Of a stretch of 64,000 bases of DNA, positions 48,996 to 59,857 are shown one piece after another. Below the pieces are notes generated by a model. That model was not told where the DNA came from. It searched no databases and was given only the letters and a program-made list of their open reading frames with translations. Positions within the stretch are counted from its first letter, which is position 1. Each line of letters starts with the position of its first letter. The stretch is from Curvularia sp. ZM96 (Eukaryota > Ascomycota > Dothideomycetes > Pleosporales > Pleosporaceae), in assembly GCA_022457065.1 (NCBI GenBank), contig JAJGBQ010000002.1:3968001-4032000 (forward strand), in the 5' to 3' direction. The translations under genes and the position numbers were made by a program.

Positions 48996-50268
48996 ATGGC
49001 GGATACTCAGAAAGATGCGCTGTTCAAGGCAGTGCAGATCGATGCCCTGGTACGTAGGAAAAGCGCAGAAGCAGCACCCCACTGCGCGCCCCGCCATTGT
49101 GCCGTCAACATCAACACCACTATGAAGACGCTTTTCGATGCACTCGCTGCAGGTATCAGGGGCTAACTTTGACCCTCAGGTTGCGATTAAGATTGCCACT
49201 GCGAGTGGCAAGTCCTTCCCTTCAATCGCGACTGGTAGCATAGTCGGTATGGAGAAGAATGGGGTTCTGGAAATCACAAACTCTTTCCCCTTCCCAGACA
49301 TATCTCCTGCACAGGCGGACGGACAGAACGAGACGGCCGCCAACCTTGCCGCAGCTGCACCCCGCGCCAAGCAGAACATCGCCTACAGCAACGAGATGAT
49401 CAAGTTCCTCCGTGAAGTCAATGTGGACGCAAACAACGTGGGCTGGTACACCAGCACGAGCATGGGCAACTTTGTCAATCTGAACACCATCGAGAACCAA
49501 TATTTCTACCAGAGCCAGCCGAACGAGAGGACTGTTGCTTTGGTCTACGATGTGAGCAGGAGCTCGCAGGGCACCTTGAACTTGCGCGCATATAGGCTAT
49601 CGCCTTCTTTCGTGACGGCATACAAGGAGGGCAAGTTCACGACTGAAAGGTATGCAGGTACAATTGCGCAGCTTGAGATTTAATCTAACGAATACAGTCT
49701 GCAAAAGAGCGGCCTTCGCTACCACGATATCCTGGTCGAACTCCCCGTCACCATCCACAACTCGCATCTGCTCACCTCCCTCCTGCACCAACTGCCTTCG
49801 AGTGCACCAAAGGAGGAACTCAAGTTCCCACCCAACCTGGCTGCCCTGCAGCAAGACCCCAACATCCCCCAGCCACCCCTCTTCCCGAACTACGACTCGC
49901 TTGATCTCTCCATAGATCCTTTCCTTGAGAAGACTTGCGACCTGCTCCTTGAGAGCATAGAGAATCACCACACGGAGATTAACAACTACCAATACTACCA
50001 GCGATCTCTCGCTCGTGAGCAGGCTAAGATTACCGCCTGGCAACAGAAGCGCAAGGCCGAGAATGCCGCGCGCACTGCCTCTAAGCAAGCTCTGCTTCCA
50101 GAAGATGAGTGGCAAAGACTTTTCAAGCTGCCCCAGGAGCCCAGCAGACTGGAGACGCTCCTCAACTCGAGACAAGTCGAGCAATATTCTAGACAAGTGG
50201 ACGGCTTCACTGCGGGTGTCACCTCCAAGATGTTTGCTGTCAAGAGCAACTTGCTGCCTGGCGAGTAA
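48996..50268 (+). CDS. eif3h: Translation initiation factor eIF3 subunit h
   Basis: Exons 48996-49049, 49180-49649 and 49698-50268; 364 aa. Subunit h is an MPN-domain part of the eIF3 core that loads mRNA on the 40S ribosome. The MPN domain spans about residues 12-160 (TGSIVGMEKNGVLEITNSFPFP, VGWYTSTSMGNFVN) and lacks the JAMM metal-binding residues, as usual for eIF3h. The C-terminal half is helical (LLLESIENHHTEINNYQYYQR). The first intron is 130 bases, long for this region; skipping it from GTACGT to CTCAG joins VQIDALVAIKIATASGKSFPS, matching the family. An ATG inside that intron is not the start. Confidence 0.93.
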
Positions 50269-50736
50269 ATGGCAATGGTTCTGATTGTGTTTCATGATAA
50301 TGCTTCTCTTCGTCACGGCATGGGCATGGCGTTGCGGGTTAGCGGTCCCTTTGACGGGACTGGGTTTGATCTTTTAGATGGAAGGAAAACAGTGGATATG
50401 GAGGGAGACATTTGTAGCGTTTGCTTGAGTGTCGAGATGACAAAAGTTCGCAGTGCTGCAAAAGCGTTGGAGCTCAAACATCGCTGGGCCAAGTGGCGGC
50501 TGGGTACTGTTTTGGGCGCGTGGAACGACAACTGCCACATACAGCACTGAATCAGACAAACAAGTAATCAAACCCTTTCGCGAGATGGACCAAGTGCTCT
50601 GCATTGTGAAGCGCGTGTCTTTAGTGGCTATACTCAGCGGTAGCAGCTGGTAAGTCGGATATCGGAAACTATCGGTGGAGCTGCCTCTCTCACGAAAGCG
50701 GCTTGGACTAAAGCAGCGTCCAACACCGGCGCCATC
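50269..50736. other. Intergenic stretch
   Basis: 3' flank of eif3h and leader of the next gene. No gene seen. Confidence 0.4.
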
Positions 50737-52340
50737 ATGCAACAAGCCTCCTCGCCTGTCCTCCAGCAGCAGCTTCGACTGCACCCTGAATCCCTTCAGG
50801 CGCTTCACCAGCCTCCAGACGGAACGTTGTACCCCCACCATCAGGGGCTGCCCGAGCTCCAGAACCTCGACAACGGCGATGTATACCAACAACAATACGC
50901 CCTGGGCGGACCGCCCCAACCAGCACCACCACCTCCGTCGCATGGATTGCCCATACACTTTGAGCAGCGCGGGCTGCCACCCTCTGGATCATATCCACCG
51001 TTCCCGACGGCGAGCTACCAGCAACATGTCACGAGTCCGCGATTCATAAATGCGCCCCCTCCCCCGCTACAAGAACACACCCAGCACTACCATGCGTCTC
51101 CGCCTCAGCCTGTCCAAAGACCAATTCAACAGGTCCCCTTTCCGCCATCCGCACCACCTGCGCTCCCGCCGACGCATCCCCTACCACAGCATGTCGAGCC
51201 GGGACCTCCTCAGCCGCAGCAGCAACACGAAGGGCGCGACGGGTATGTCAACATTGGTTCCAACGCTTCCGGTCGTGTTAGAGAGAGTCGTATGCACATG
51301 GGTAGTGAATGCGCTGCATGAAATATATACAACTCTTTTAGCACGTCCGGAGGTGTATTTTGCTATTCCGTAGGATGTATGTTAATTGAGGATAGGGACG
51401 AGGCCCCATTTTCGAACCATGGTCAATTTCAAGGGCTCAAGCTTATTCCGAACCCACCAAACCTGCAAGAATGGAGAGAGAGGCTATTTCACGTCGATGA
51501 AATGATCACGTTGACCGAGGAGCAGTAGGTTTTCCAATCCCCATTGCCGGCGTTACTTGTTAAGTCAAGTCTAGATTCCAAACCTACTTTCCACACATCG
51601 ACAACATCTACTCGCATCGCTCGACGCAGAAGCACAAACGAAAGCGCTTTGTGTCCCATTACTGGGACTGTCGACTGAAGGGGCGTCCGCCGGGGACCAA
51701 GAAATCTACGGATCCAGACAAGAAAAAGCGCAAGAGAATTGCGCGAGAGCGAGATTTGTGCGATGTGAAGATCAAAATCACAGAGTTTTTTGATCGGCAA
51801 GAGTATGAGGAACAGCTGGGACAACGACCACCAGGCACCGAGAACGATCCACCAAGTTCGATATCAGCACATGCACCAGTGAACCCAGGTCCGGTGGGTG
51901 GTCAGAATCAGAACCCGAATCCACAATTCTTCGGACAAGGGCCCCTCCTTCCACAACAGCCTGCTGGAGGCTGGGACATGCCTCCAAACATGGGTGATCA
52001 ACCGGAGATGAATATGCAGCAGTTTATACCTCAACCTAATCCTCCATCGCAAAAGTTTTACACATTCCAGAGGGTAAACGGGAATGGTGGAAATGGTAAG
52101 GGCGACGGAGTTGCTGGGCCGCATAAGCATACCCTGGAAGAGAGCGATCGAGTCAAGAAGAACAGTGTCATCAGGTGGCAGATGAAATTAGACAAAGACG
52201 ACAAAAAGAAATCACAGGTAAGGGTCTTTCTATCCTTCTGCACTGCAGTTTACTTTCCCACCCTGTTGGCTTCTCTGGCCATGGTGGTGCGCAACGACGA
52301 TCCACCATGCCAGCAAAATCAAGTGCATACGTCATCTTGA
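50737..52340 (+). CDS. Uncharacterised Pro/Gln-rich fungal protein with a basic conserved core
   Basis: Exons 50737-51242, 51342-51524 and 51575-52217, plus a tentative last exon 52314-52340; about 452 aa. The first 165 residues are rich in Pro, Gln and His (low complexity). The second and third exons encode an apparently conserved core: LQEWRERLFHVDEMITLTEE, FPHIDNIY, then a very basic block HKRKRFVSHYWDCRLKGRPPG and KKKRKRIARERDLCDVKIKI. This looks like a nuclear or DNA-associated protein, but I do not recognise the family. The tail is Asn/Pro-rich, ending near KLDKDDKKKSQ. The last intron (52218-52313) is in frame and uncertain; reading through also reaches the stop at 52338-52340. Confidence 0.62.
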
Positions 52341-52590
52341 TGTTCGCCAAAGAAGCCATCCACCTCATCACTCTATATGCACGGTTTTGCGCCGTTTTTG
52401 CACCTATCTGCATTGTTGCCTGGTACTCTTCAAAAAAACACTTCCACGGTACTACATCGCGCCACTGATGCCATTTGTTTTCAACCCTATCTGTACTATT
52501 GCTCGTCATACTCGACCCCTTTGCATTAGTCGTCCTGTATTCCCTCAGTTTGTTTCTTGTCGATTCACGACTATATCCGTACGACATAAA

Positions 52591-53469
52591 ATGACCGATA
52601 CCAATCAGGGCGGAGATTCTTTAAAGAAGACATATCACAAGAAGGCAACTGGCAATGCTTTGACGACTGTTAAAAATCACTCCAAGGAGGATGACCTAAA
52701 GCTCTATGGCAGCGCATTCTGGTAAGTCTTGAATTGAAAGTTGAGAACCCTGCGACACAACTAGATGACGTCATAATCGCGATGCTAACATGACTGAAGC
52801 CCTTTCGTGCAGCGTGTGTGGATATCACTAGAGCACAAGCAAATACCATATCAGTATATTGAAGTCGACCCCTACAAAAAGCCACAAAGTCTTCTCGATG
52901 TCAATCCACGTGGTCTGGTACCTGCAATCAGACATGGTCCAACATGGTCAACTCATGAATCTACCGTAATCATGGAGTATCTTGAAGACCTCCAGGTTGG
53001 ACCGCCTCTCCTACCTCCTGATGCCCAGACGCGTGCTACATCACGACTCTGGACTGACCATATCAACCGCCATATCATCCCATGGTTCTACAAACTTCTC
53101 CAAGCCCAGGATCAAAGCGATCAAGTCTCTCATGCCACCGAACTTCGCAATCAGATTGGAAAGCTCGTCGATGCCGCAGATCCTACTGGACCTTTCTTCT
53201 TGGGTCCTCAAATCTCTTTCGTAGATGTGCAGATTGCACCATGGATCATCCGATTGCGAAGAGTACTAGGTCCGTATAGGGGATGGCCAGAACCTGAGGT
53301 GGGAAGTAGGTGGAGACGATGGATCGATGCGATTGAAGCGGACAGGAGTGTGAAAATGACCACGAGTACGGACGATCTTTACTTGGATAGTTATGAGAGG
53401 TATGCAGAGAATAGGCCCGGGACGAGTCAACTGGCAGATGCTGTCAACAGTGGAAGGGGATTGCCTTGA
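52591..53469 (+). CDS. Cysteine-type (omega-like) glutathione transferase
   Basis: Exons 52591-52721 and 52800-53469 (78-base intron, GTAAGT, branch GCTAAC, AAG); 266 aa. The splice creates the catalytic motif CPFVQR with Cys44, placing it with Cys-type, omega-like transferases that do thiol transfer and dehydroascorbate-type reductions rather than classical conjugation. The thioredoxin-like N-domain spans about residues 36-115 (VPAIRHGP, with the cis-Pro region, and ESTVIMEYLED for glutathione binding). The helical C-domain (about 125-240) carries FFLGPQISFVDVQIAPW, the usual N-capping motif. Probably cytosolic. A stress-response or detoxification role is inferred. Confidence 0.88.
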
Positions 53470-54097
53470 GCTTGAGTGTCACCTGGAGTTCAGCAACGTA
53501 CATATTGAAACTGGAATGAAGGCTTATGATCTGCCATAGTTATGCTTCGCATAGCTGCCAATAACAATTTGGTTGATGCTAGTTCAGATACAATGATAAT
53601 TGTGCTGGACTTGAATTCTATGTAAATGAAACCGTCTCATGTTCAAAAGTCATTTTGCATATTTGTTCATATCTTTCACATTGAATACTAAACAACTTGC
53701 CGGGAATTTAATTCTAGGCACGATTGCAGTAATATAAGCGTATATGCTATGTAGGGATTGTTGTATGTCAGTAGTTGGATATCGTTGTGCCAACCTATTC
53801 TGAACAATGAAGTCAAAGGAACAATTAGAAATTTCCTCCAAGAAACAACATTCCAGAAGAAATACACAAGTTATTCGAGCCCTTTTATATGCTGCCAGTA
53901 TCCCTAGATGTACCAATATTCGATCGCGTGTAATGATCAGAAACATAGGTTAGACACGCGAGCCCTGGACAGCAGCCCGCTAGCGCGTTACAATGAGGGG
54001 CACCTGGGCGACCGCGGGGCAGTCCTTCATACGACAAACAGTCTCAACACCAAACCACTTCCTGAACCCCCACAACTTGCAGCTTCCAACCGCCAAG
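53470..54097. other. Intergenic stretch
   Basis: AT-rich 3' flank of the transferase gene and the short promoter of tma20. No gene or repeat recognised. Confidence 0.4.
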
Positions 54098-54849
54098 ATG
54101 TTTAAAAAAGAGTCAGCTTCACACGCAGCCACAACCTCACAAAACACAATGAGCTAATCAAAGCGCAGTATAACCCCCGGCGCGAAATCCAAAGTAAAAT
54201 CCAGCGCGCAACGCGGCATCCGCTCCAAAATCCTCGAGGAATATCCAAAGCTAGAACCATACATCGAGGATATACTACCGAAGAAGGAGCAATTGGATCT
54301 AGTCAAACTGTACGTCCAGCTGTTTTCTTCGTTGTTCACACAGCAGACCAGAGAGCGGACTTACCATGGGCAAAAGGAAAACGAAGAGGAAAGCTACACA
54401 GAGAGCTAACAGCGTTGTGCATTAGGCCGGACCGCGTATCCCTCTACACCTTAAATTCCACGCCACTGTTCTTCCAACATATGGACGATGCGCTCCTCCC
54501 TCACCTCACACTCGTGCACAAATACCCGTTCGCGTTCAATCGTCTGCGCATCGACCGTGGCGCAATCCGCTTCGTGCTCTCCGGTGCCACGCTCATGGCC
54601 CCAGGCCTCACATCGCCCGGTGGTCGTTTACCAGGCCCGGACCTAAGCGATGAGGATAAAGAGAAGTATGGATCGGAAGACTTGAAGGAGGGTACTGTAG
54701 TGGTTATTGAGGCTGAAGGCAAGGAGACGGCGTGTATGGTGGGTGTGCTCAAGATGAGCACTGAGGAAATGAAGAAGGTCAAGAAGGGTCAAGCATGTGA
54801 AGCAGGCCATTATTTGGGAGATGGCCTGTGGGGATTGAAGTTGGACTGA
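54098..54849 (+). CDS. tma20: Ribosome-associated PUA protein Tma20/MCT-1
   Basis: Exons 54098-54111 (14 bases), 54169-54309 and 54426-54849; 192 aa. With Tma22 (DENR) it recycles 40S subunits after termination and aids re-initiation. The spliced N-terminus reads MFKKDITPGAKSKVKSS, the family opening. The MCT-1 N-domain covers about residues 1-90 and the PUA RNA-binding domain about 95-180 (LMAPGLTSPGG, VVVIEAEGKETACMVGVLKMS). The C-terminus GHYLGDGLWGLK is also conserved. The middle intron is 116 bases. An insertion rich in Asp/Glu (DLSDEDKEKYGSEDL) lies within the PUA domain. Confidence 0.93.
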
Positions 54850-55148
54850 AGGATTTGGGAATGAAGTGCTCATGCGATAGAAGCACAAGGTTTTGAGGTC
54901 TGGGGTTGAAGCAGTAAAGGGCTGTAAGTATGATTAGGCTTAAGAGGCTGGATAGATCCAACAGCTGGCCACAGAAGCCCGTCGAGGCTCTGCCTGGGAA
55001 TGAGTCCTGGGGATACAAGTGACAATAGTAATAGTCTTCTAGCAGAGAGCAAGGGAGAACAAGCGCCAGCAAATATGGTATCATTGTTTTCCTCGTGAAC
55101 TATGCTTCGAGGCATTCCTGCTATCTCTCAAGTATAGGTTAAAGGACC
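54850..55148. other. Convergent 3' region
   Basis: About 300 bases between the tma20 (+) and sgt2 (-) stop codons. Nothing else recognised. Confidence 0.4.
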
Positions 55149-56346
55149 TTATTGGGAAGCACCTCCTGCTCCACGACCAGCGCCAGCGCCTCCAGCTCCG
55201 CCCATGAAGTTGCGGGCCCTATTGCTTCGTTAGTCATTGTAGATTTCGTTCTGGATATTTCACTTACATCTCGGCTATGCTGGGATCGTTCATGAGATCC
55301 GAGATATTGGGCATACCACCTCCACCGCCGCCGCCGCTGCCTCTTCCTGCACCTCCACCTCCAAACTGCTGAGCCATCTCTGCTATCCTTGGGTTGTTCA
55401 TAAGGTTGTTCATCATATCGGGGTTGCTCATGAGATTCTGGGCCATTTGCCTCATCATCGGGTTCTGCATGAGACCTGCGAGATCTGGCATGCCACCACC
55501 GCCTCCGCCGCCTCCACCAAGCATACCAGCCAGCGAGGACAGGTCAGGCATGCCACCTCCGCCACCTCGGGGTGCATCGGCAGCACCAACATCGCCGCCC
55601 TCTTCTTCCACCTTCTTCTTGGCAGTCTCATATCCCCTGCGCATGACTTCAGAACCGCCACCCTCTGCGTCCATGCCGGACTTGTATGCCTCCATAGCAC
55701 CCTTTGCATCACCAAGCACAAACTTTGCGAGACCAAGGCGCGACCAGGCCTTGGAGTAGTTGGGATCGGCAGCGACTGCCATCTCGGCGTCCTCCTTGGC
55801 CAGCTCGTGCTTGCCCTGACCTGAGTACGCGGCGGCGCGGTTGGAGAGGTAAATAGGGTTGAGTGGTATGATTTCCAGCGCAGCAGTGTAGTGCTTGATG
55901 GCAGATTCGTAGTCCTTCTTCTTCATGGCCTCGTTACCCAAGCCCTTCAGCCTTTCAGCTTCATCCTTGTTGGGACCTCCTGGCCCTGGTGCGCTCGCAG
56001 CAGGCGTCTGCGGTGTTGCTGGACGAGCCTCCTTGGCGGATGAGCTACCCTCGGTGCTAGCAGTCGTCTTGCCCTTGAGCTTCTCGTAGACGTTGTAAAT
56101 TGCGAGCAGGTTCTGGTCGCCAATTGCATCCTTCTTGGCAGCCTGGTCGTCAAGATCGACTTTGAACGCCTCGCTGATGCAGTTTGCGGCGACCTCGAGC
56201 TGTTCCGCATCATCGGGGGCTACTGAGCCATCGTTTTGCGAAGTCTGAAGGAAATCGATAATCGCGAGCGCAAGGCGCTTCTTCGACTGGAAAGCCTACG
56301 ACTTGTTAACTATGGCTTGCTTGCATGGAGTGGGGCAGATTACCAT
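55149..56346 (-). CDS. sgt2: Small glutamine-rich TPR co-chaperone Sgt2
   Basis: Exons on the minus strand: 56346-56344 (the ATG alone), 56295-55268 and 55218-55149; 366 aa. It captures tail-anchored proteins and passes them to the Get4/Get5-Get3 pathway, with Hsp70/Hsp90 bound to its TPR. The N-terminal dimerisation domain is seen (KRLALAIIDFLQTS). Three TPR repeats cover about 118-235 (GNEAMKKKDYESAIKHYTAA, SNRAAAYSGQGKHELAKEDA). The C-terminal client-binding part has NPMMRQMAQNLMSNPDMM-type Met-rich helices between long glycine runs. The first coding exon is only the start codon: GTAATC follows directly and the next exon opens with AFQSKKRLAL, the family N-terminus. Confidence 0.92.
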
Positions 56347-56704
56347 AACGGCTGTGTGTGCTGTCTGGAAGCGTGTCACAACTGGTAGCAAAGTAAAGTG
56401 CACTATTTCAATCCAGCGCTTTACTGTGTAATAGGTGTTTCGAGCGGCACAGAGGTTGTTCGTTGTGAGTGTGGCACGAAAGCATTTGGACTCGAAGCTT
56501 CGGTCGGTCCATTGGCGGGGCAGCTAGCGCCAAGCGCTACCTGGTCTGGAGACATATCTGAAGAACAGGAACGGTTTTCTTGTATCGGAATTTATATGGT
56601 ATCATTCACGCTGCTAGATGCTATCATGTTACATGTCTACTTTTACAGAACTCTAATGCTATACAACACAGAATAGAAGGTGAGATGGTGGTATCTACAA
56701 GTAC

Positions 56705-58070
56705 TCAGTCGTCGCTCAATCCCTCCCAAGCTGCCTTGGGCTTCTCCTTTGGCCAAAGAGAGCTGAACCAAGATTTTGGTGCTGGAATAGACATGGTTTT
56801 TGCACGGTCTTCGACTTCGGCATTCAATGCGAAACGCTTCATGCGCTCAGCGATCCGCGGGTCCAGGACCATTTCGTCCAACAGGACTCTCTCCTTTGTC
56901 TCGCCTTCTTCACGCTTTCGTGCGCTCTTGTGCCAGTCTGGCTCTTCGTGGGCAAGTAACTGTTGCTGCTCTGATTGCTCGTCCATGCCCTCGCCGGCAG
57001 ACTCGAACGGTCGATACGCACCAAGAACTGCGGCTGCAGTCTCCCTGCCAGCAATTTCCGCCACCTTCCGCTGATTCAAGAAGCGGTACATGCGGATTGG
57101 GAAATTGAAGAAGCCAAGAAGGTGGGGGAAGGGGACGACGGCGCAAGGACCGAGGGCTTGCGGGCAATTCGGAGAGAGTGTCGCATCCTGGTATTCGGCT
57201 GTGGTAATGAAAGGTGCTGGCTGTTTGTTCTTTTTCGGTTTCTTCTCCTCCTCTTTCGGCTTCTCGGCATCCTCTGGTTTTGAGGAGTCGGCAGTCGTTG
57301 TAGGCGATGCGTCGTCAGATGCAGCAGATGTGGTAGCGGTCTCGCTCACGTTTGCATCTACAAGCGGTTCTGGCGCTGGCGGAGCGTCCAATGGACCTAA
57401 CCAGCCCTCATGTAACCCTCGTACATATTCTTTCCATGTGTGTCGTCCGATGATAATATCGCCTCCTGGACCAGGCCACTCGCTGACACCCGCTCTTTGC
57501 CTTAGACCTTCCAGCTCTTCTGCAAGGCCCAGTTCTAATGGTTCAGCAGTCGCCTCGCCCTTCCTTTTCCTCAGCTTCCGTATCCGCTCTGCTAAGCCAG
57601 CTCTGACGTCTCCTTCCCTTCGACCCTCAACTGCATCCCAGTCCATCGCTGCTGCGACGAGGATAGGCTTGACGTATTCGTGAAAATGATCACGTGCAGA
57701 CACTATGCCATCCATCGGTGGTGCAGATAGATATATAGTGAGCTTCCGGGGCAGCTGGTGTACGTCGAGCGGCTCTTGTGCAATATGCTCCACAACTGTT
57801 GCCCATTTCCTTTGTATGCGCCTTTTCTGTCGGCGATCGTACATGACGGCGGCAGTCCATGATCCAGTGATTGAGAGAAATATCATCCAGTTGCGCGACG
57901 GTAATTTGAAGCGGAAGTTTGGCAGGCCTGTGCTGGTCAGCTATGAAGTCGCACTAGGCACAAAGAAACATACCCATCATTCTCCAGACGGGGTTTGGAG
58001 GCTTTGGGCGTTTGCCAGACCCAGAGGAGGCCCCGCTGGCAGGCGTATTCTGGGCATCCGTGTCGGCCAT
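56705..58070 (-). CDS. tim54: Mitochondrial inner-membrane translocase subunit Tim54
   Basis: Exons 58070-57974 and 57927-56705 (minus strand; 46-base intron GTATGT...CAG); 439 aa. Tim54 belongs to the TIM22 complex that inserts carrier proteins into the inner membrane. The spliced N-terminus gives PVWRMMGLPNFRFKLPSRNW, followed by one membrane segment (about residues 46-62: MIFLSITGSWTAAVMYD) and a basic stretch. The long soluble C-part faces the intermembrane space, with PRKLTIYLSAPPMDGI as a conserved strand. It contains an Ala/Thr/Lys-rich low-complexity insert (about 225-275), probably lineage-specific. Confidence 0.88.
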
Positions 58071-58752
58071 GGTGATGTTGGCTGTGATGGCTGTTGGAGT
58101 GTTGTTCGCGCATCTAGAAAATTTCCCGACTGTCGGCAAAAACGGAATCAAATCGGAACAGGCTGCCTAGCACCGCTCCCAACCAAGTTTGACACAAGCT
58201 CAACACCCACTGCGAAGCACAACGGAAACCAGTAGAGGAAGAGAATTAACATATGGTAGTTTTGATAAGTAGCATCTACTGTACTGTACAGAGTTTTGTC
58301 CTAGAGCGAGCCGCAAAACACATGCTATCTATCGATGCCATGAGTTGCGCCAGACAGCACCATCAACAAATAGCCTCTTTAAAAGCTTTGGGGAAACCAT
58401 GCACTTACTTATTAGCCTAATCCGTGCTTGCAAGTATGATCAATTTAGATTGCCTTGCGAGATCCCGATCAGAGGAGATTGGAGAGACGCGTAATTGTAC
58501 ACGAACAAGCCATCTTTTTGCTGAATTTTAGTATCGGCATAAGCAAGACATGTGTCAAAGAAGAAGCCACAATGTTCTGGTTATAGTCCCGATACTGCAT
58601 GTATGGATTCTAGGTACACAATCTAACCCGATTTCCTACCCCACTGCTGGTGGGGTGTGGATAAATTTGCAAGTTCTGTGACTATCATCTTTACCCCAGA
58701 TATGACGATTTGAATTCGTCGTCTTTCCATCAAAAAGCATCAAACACCTTAA
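58071..58752. other. Intergenic stretch upstream of the tRNA gene
   Basis: Promoter of tim54 (-) and AT-rich DNA. A 12-base palindrome CACCTTAAGGTG (58745-58756) overlaps the first bases of the tRNA gene. No protein gene seen. Confidence 0.4.
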
Positions 58753-58907
58753 GGTGGTATGGTCTAGTGGTATGACGTCGCGTTGTGGCTGGCGGACACT
58801 AAGTGTCCCGATCCAGATCCGCGCCAGCCTGGGTTCGAGTACGTTCCTCTCCACACATTGGCGGTCCTGAGACATAACTAACATGTCTACAGTTCCCAGT
58901 ACCGCCA
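58753..58907 (+). tRNA. tRNA-His(GUG) with a canonical intron and an apparent mRNA-type intron in the T loop
   Basis: Exon parts 58753-58788, 58819-58838 and 58893-58907. The acceptor strand GGTGGTA (58753-58759) pairs with TACCGCC (58900-58906; one G-U). The D arm is GTC...GAC with loop TAGTGGTAT. The anticodon loop TTGTGGC reads GTG (58785-58787), the same loop as yeast tRNA-His. Removing 30 bases after position 37 (58789-58818) restores four of five anticodon-stem pairs; 27-43 is a U-C mismatch. The T stem CTGGG has its partner CCCAG only at 58895-58899. The bases between, 58839-58892, start GTACGT, contain ACTAAC and end TCTACAG; removal gives the canonical loop TTCGATT. The A box TGGTCTAGTGG matches consensus exactly. 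The discriminator is A, and mature length is 71. Confidence 0.75.
58839..58892 (+). other. Putative spliceosomal-type intron inside the tRNA-His gene
   Basis: 54 bases with a GTACGT donor, branch-like ACTAAC at 58877-58882 (10 bases before the final AG) and a TCTACAG acceptor. Size and signals match introns of the neighbouring coding genes. Its first bases complete a near-consensus B box (GGTTCGAGTAC), so Pol III promoter function might persist despite the interruption. Confidence 0.65.
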
Positions 58908-58921
58908 AATTTGCGACAATC

Positions 58922-58928
58922 TTTTTTT
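58922..58928 (+). terminator. RNA polymerase III terminator
   Basis: Seven T residues, 15 bases after the tRNA 3' end, on the coding strand. This is the standard Pol III stop signal and supports a functional transcription unit. Confidence 0.75.
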
Positions 58929-59857
58929 GCTCCCGGGTACCGCTACGACTGACATGGGGATTTGAATTTCTTTTTTGTTTCTGAGATCGACTGATATCAG
59001 AGGTACTGTGAGACAACTATTATCAACTGATCGCATGGTAATATGCGTGCAGTCTAACAACCAGCTGTCTGACGCTGAGGCCATTGCCTCTTACATAGAG
59101 GAAATAGCTAAGATACAAATGAAAGCCGTCACAAGTGCTCAACATCAAGGGTGCTGCATATGAGCTCTGGCCAGTCCAAGTCCAAAGTGGCTACTGCATC
59201 GCGGGATTGCCTCACGCTGCAGGAACGTTAGTCTGCGACAGCGACAGAGACAGACAAGCACACACACGGGACGTGAGAGACGGTTGTCTATGCTCTCTAC
59301 TTGACCAGCTCATTTTTCCTTGGGCCGTTTCTTTTGCGGCAACGCGATCATAGCTGCTACAAGCGCTTGGAGCGCGCTGGACGAACTATGGCCGACCTAC
59401 TAAAGAATCTCTCTGCACGGGAAAACACGGACAAAGCCTATTTGCGAGACCTATCCCTGCTACACAATGCAGTACCAGGCCATTTGACACAGATCAAGGA
59501 GATGGAAGACGCGAAGAAAAGGACAGAACCAATTCTAAAGGCTTTAAAGAAACTCCGCCAGAGAAACCTACAAGTAGCTGCTATGGTGAGCAAACCCATG
59601 AAGAATCCAGAAGAATCAGCTGAGAGTATTCTTGGCGCGGTTGCCACTGAGGAAGCACAAGGGATTACGTAGCGGGCCCACGCTGCCAGCGGAATTCAAG
59701 ATATTCTACCAGACTCTCCCACAACTGGTGAAACAGGAAAATCGAAACAAGCTCACCTACGAAGGCTATCAACACTGCCAATAAGAAATAGCTGTGATAG
59801 CTATAGCTGCTTTTAAAATAGAGTTATAGGTACTAAGAATATAGCAAATAATAAATA

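Noticed and set aside
49128..49170. ATG inside the first intron of eif3h as an alternative start
   Set aside because: The proper MPN-domain start is restored by splicing 49049 to 49180; the internal ATG gives residues unlike the family.
52218..52800. Fusion of the Pro/Gln-rich protein with the glutathione transferase
   Set aside because: The transferase has its own ATG at 52591 and a complete family N-terminus; no in-phase exon links the two.
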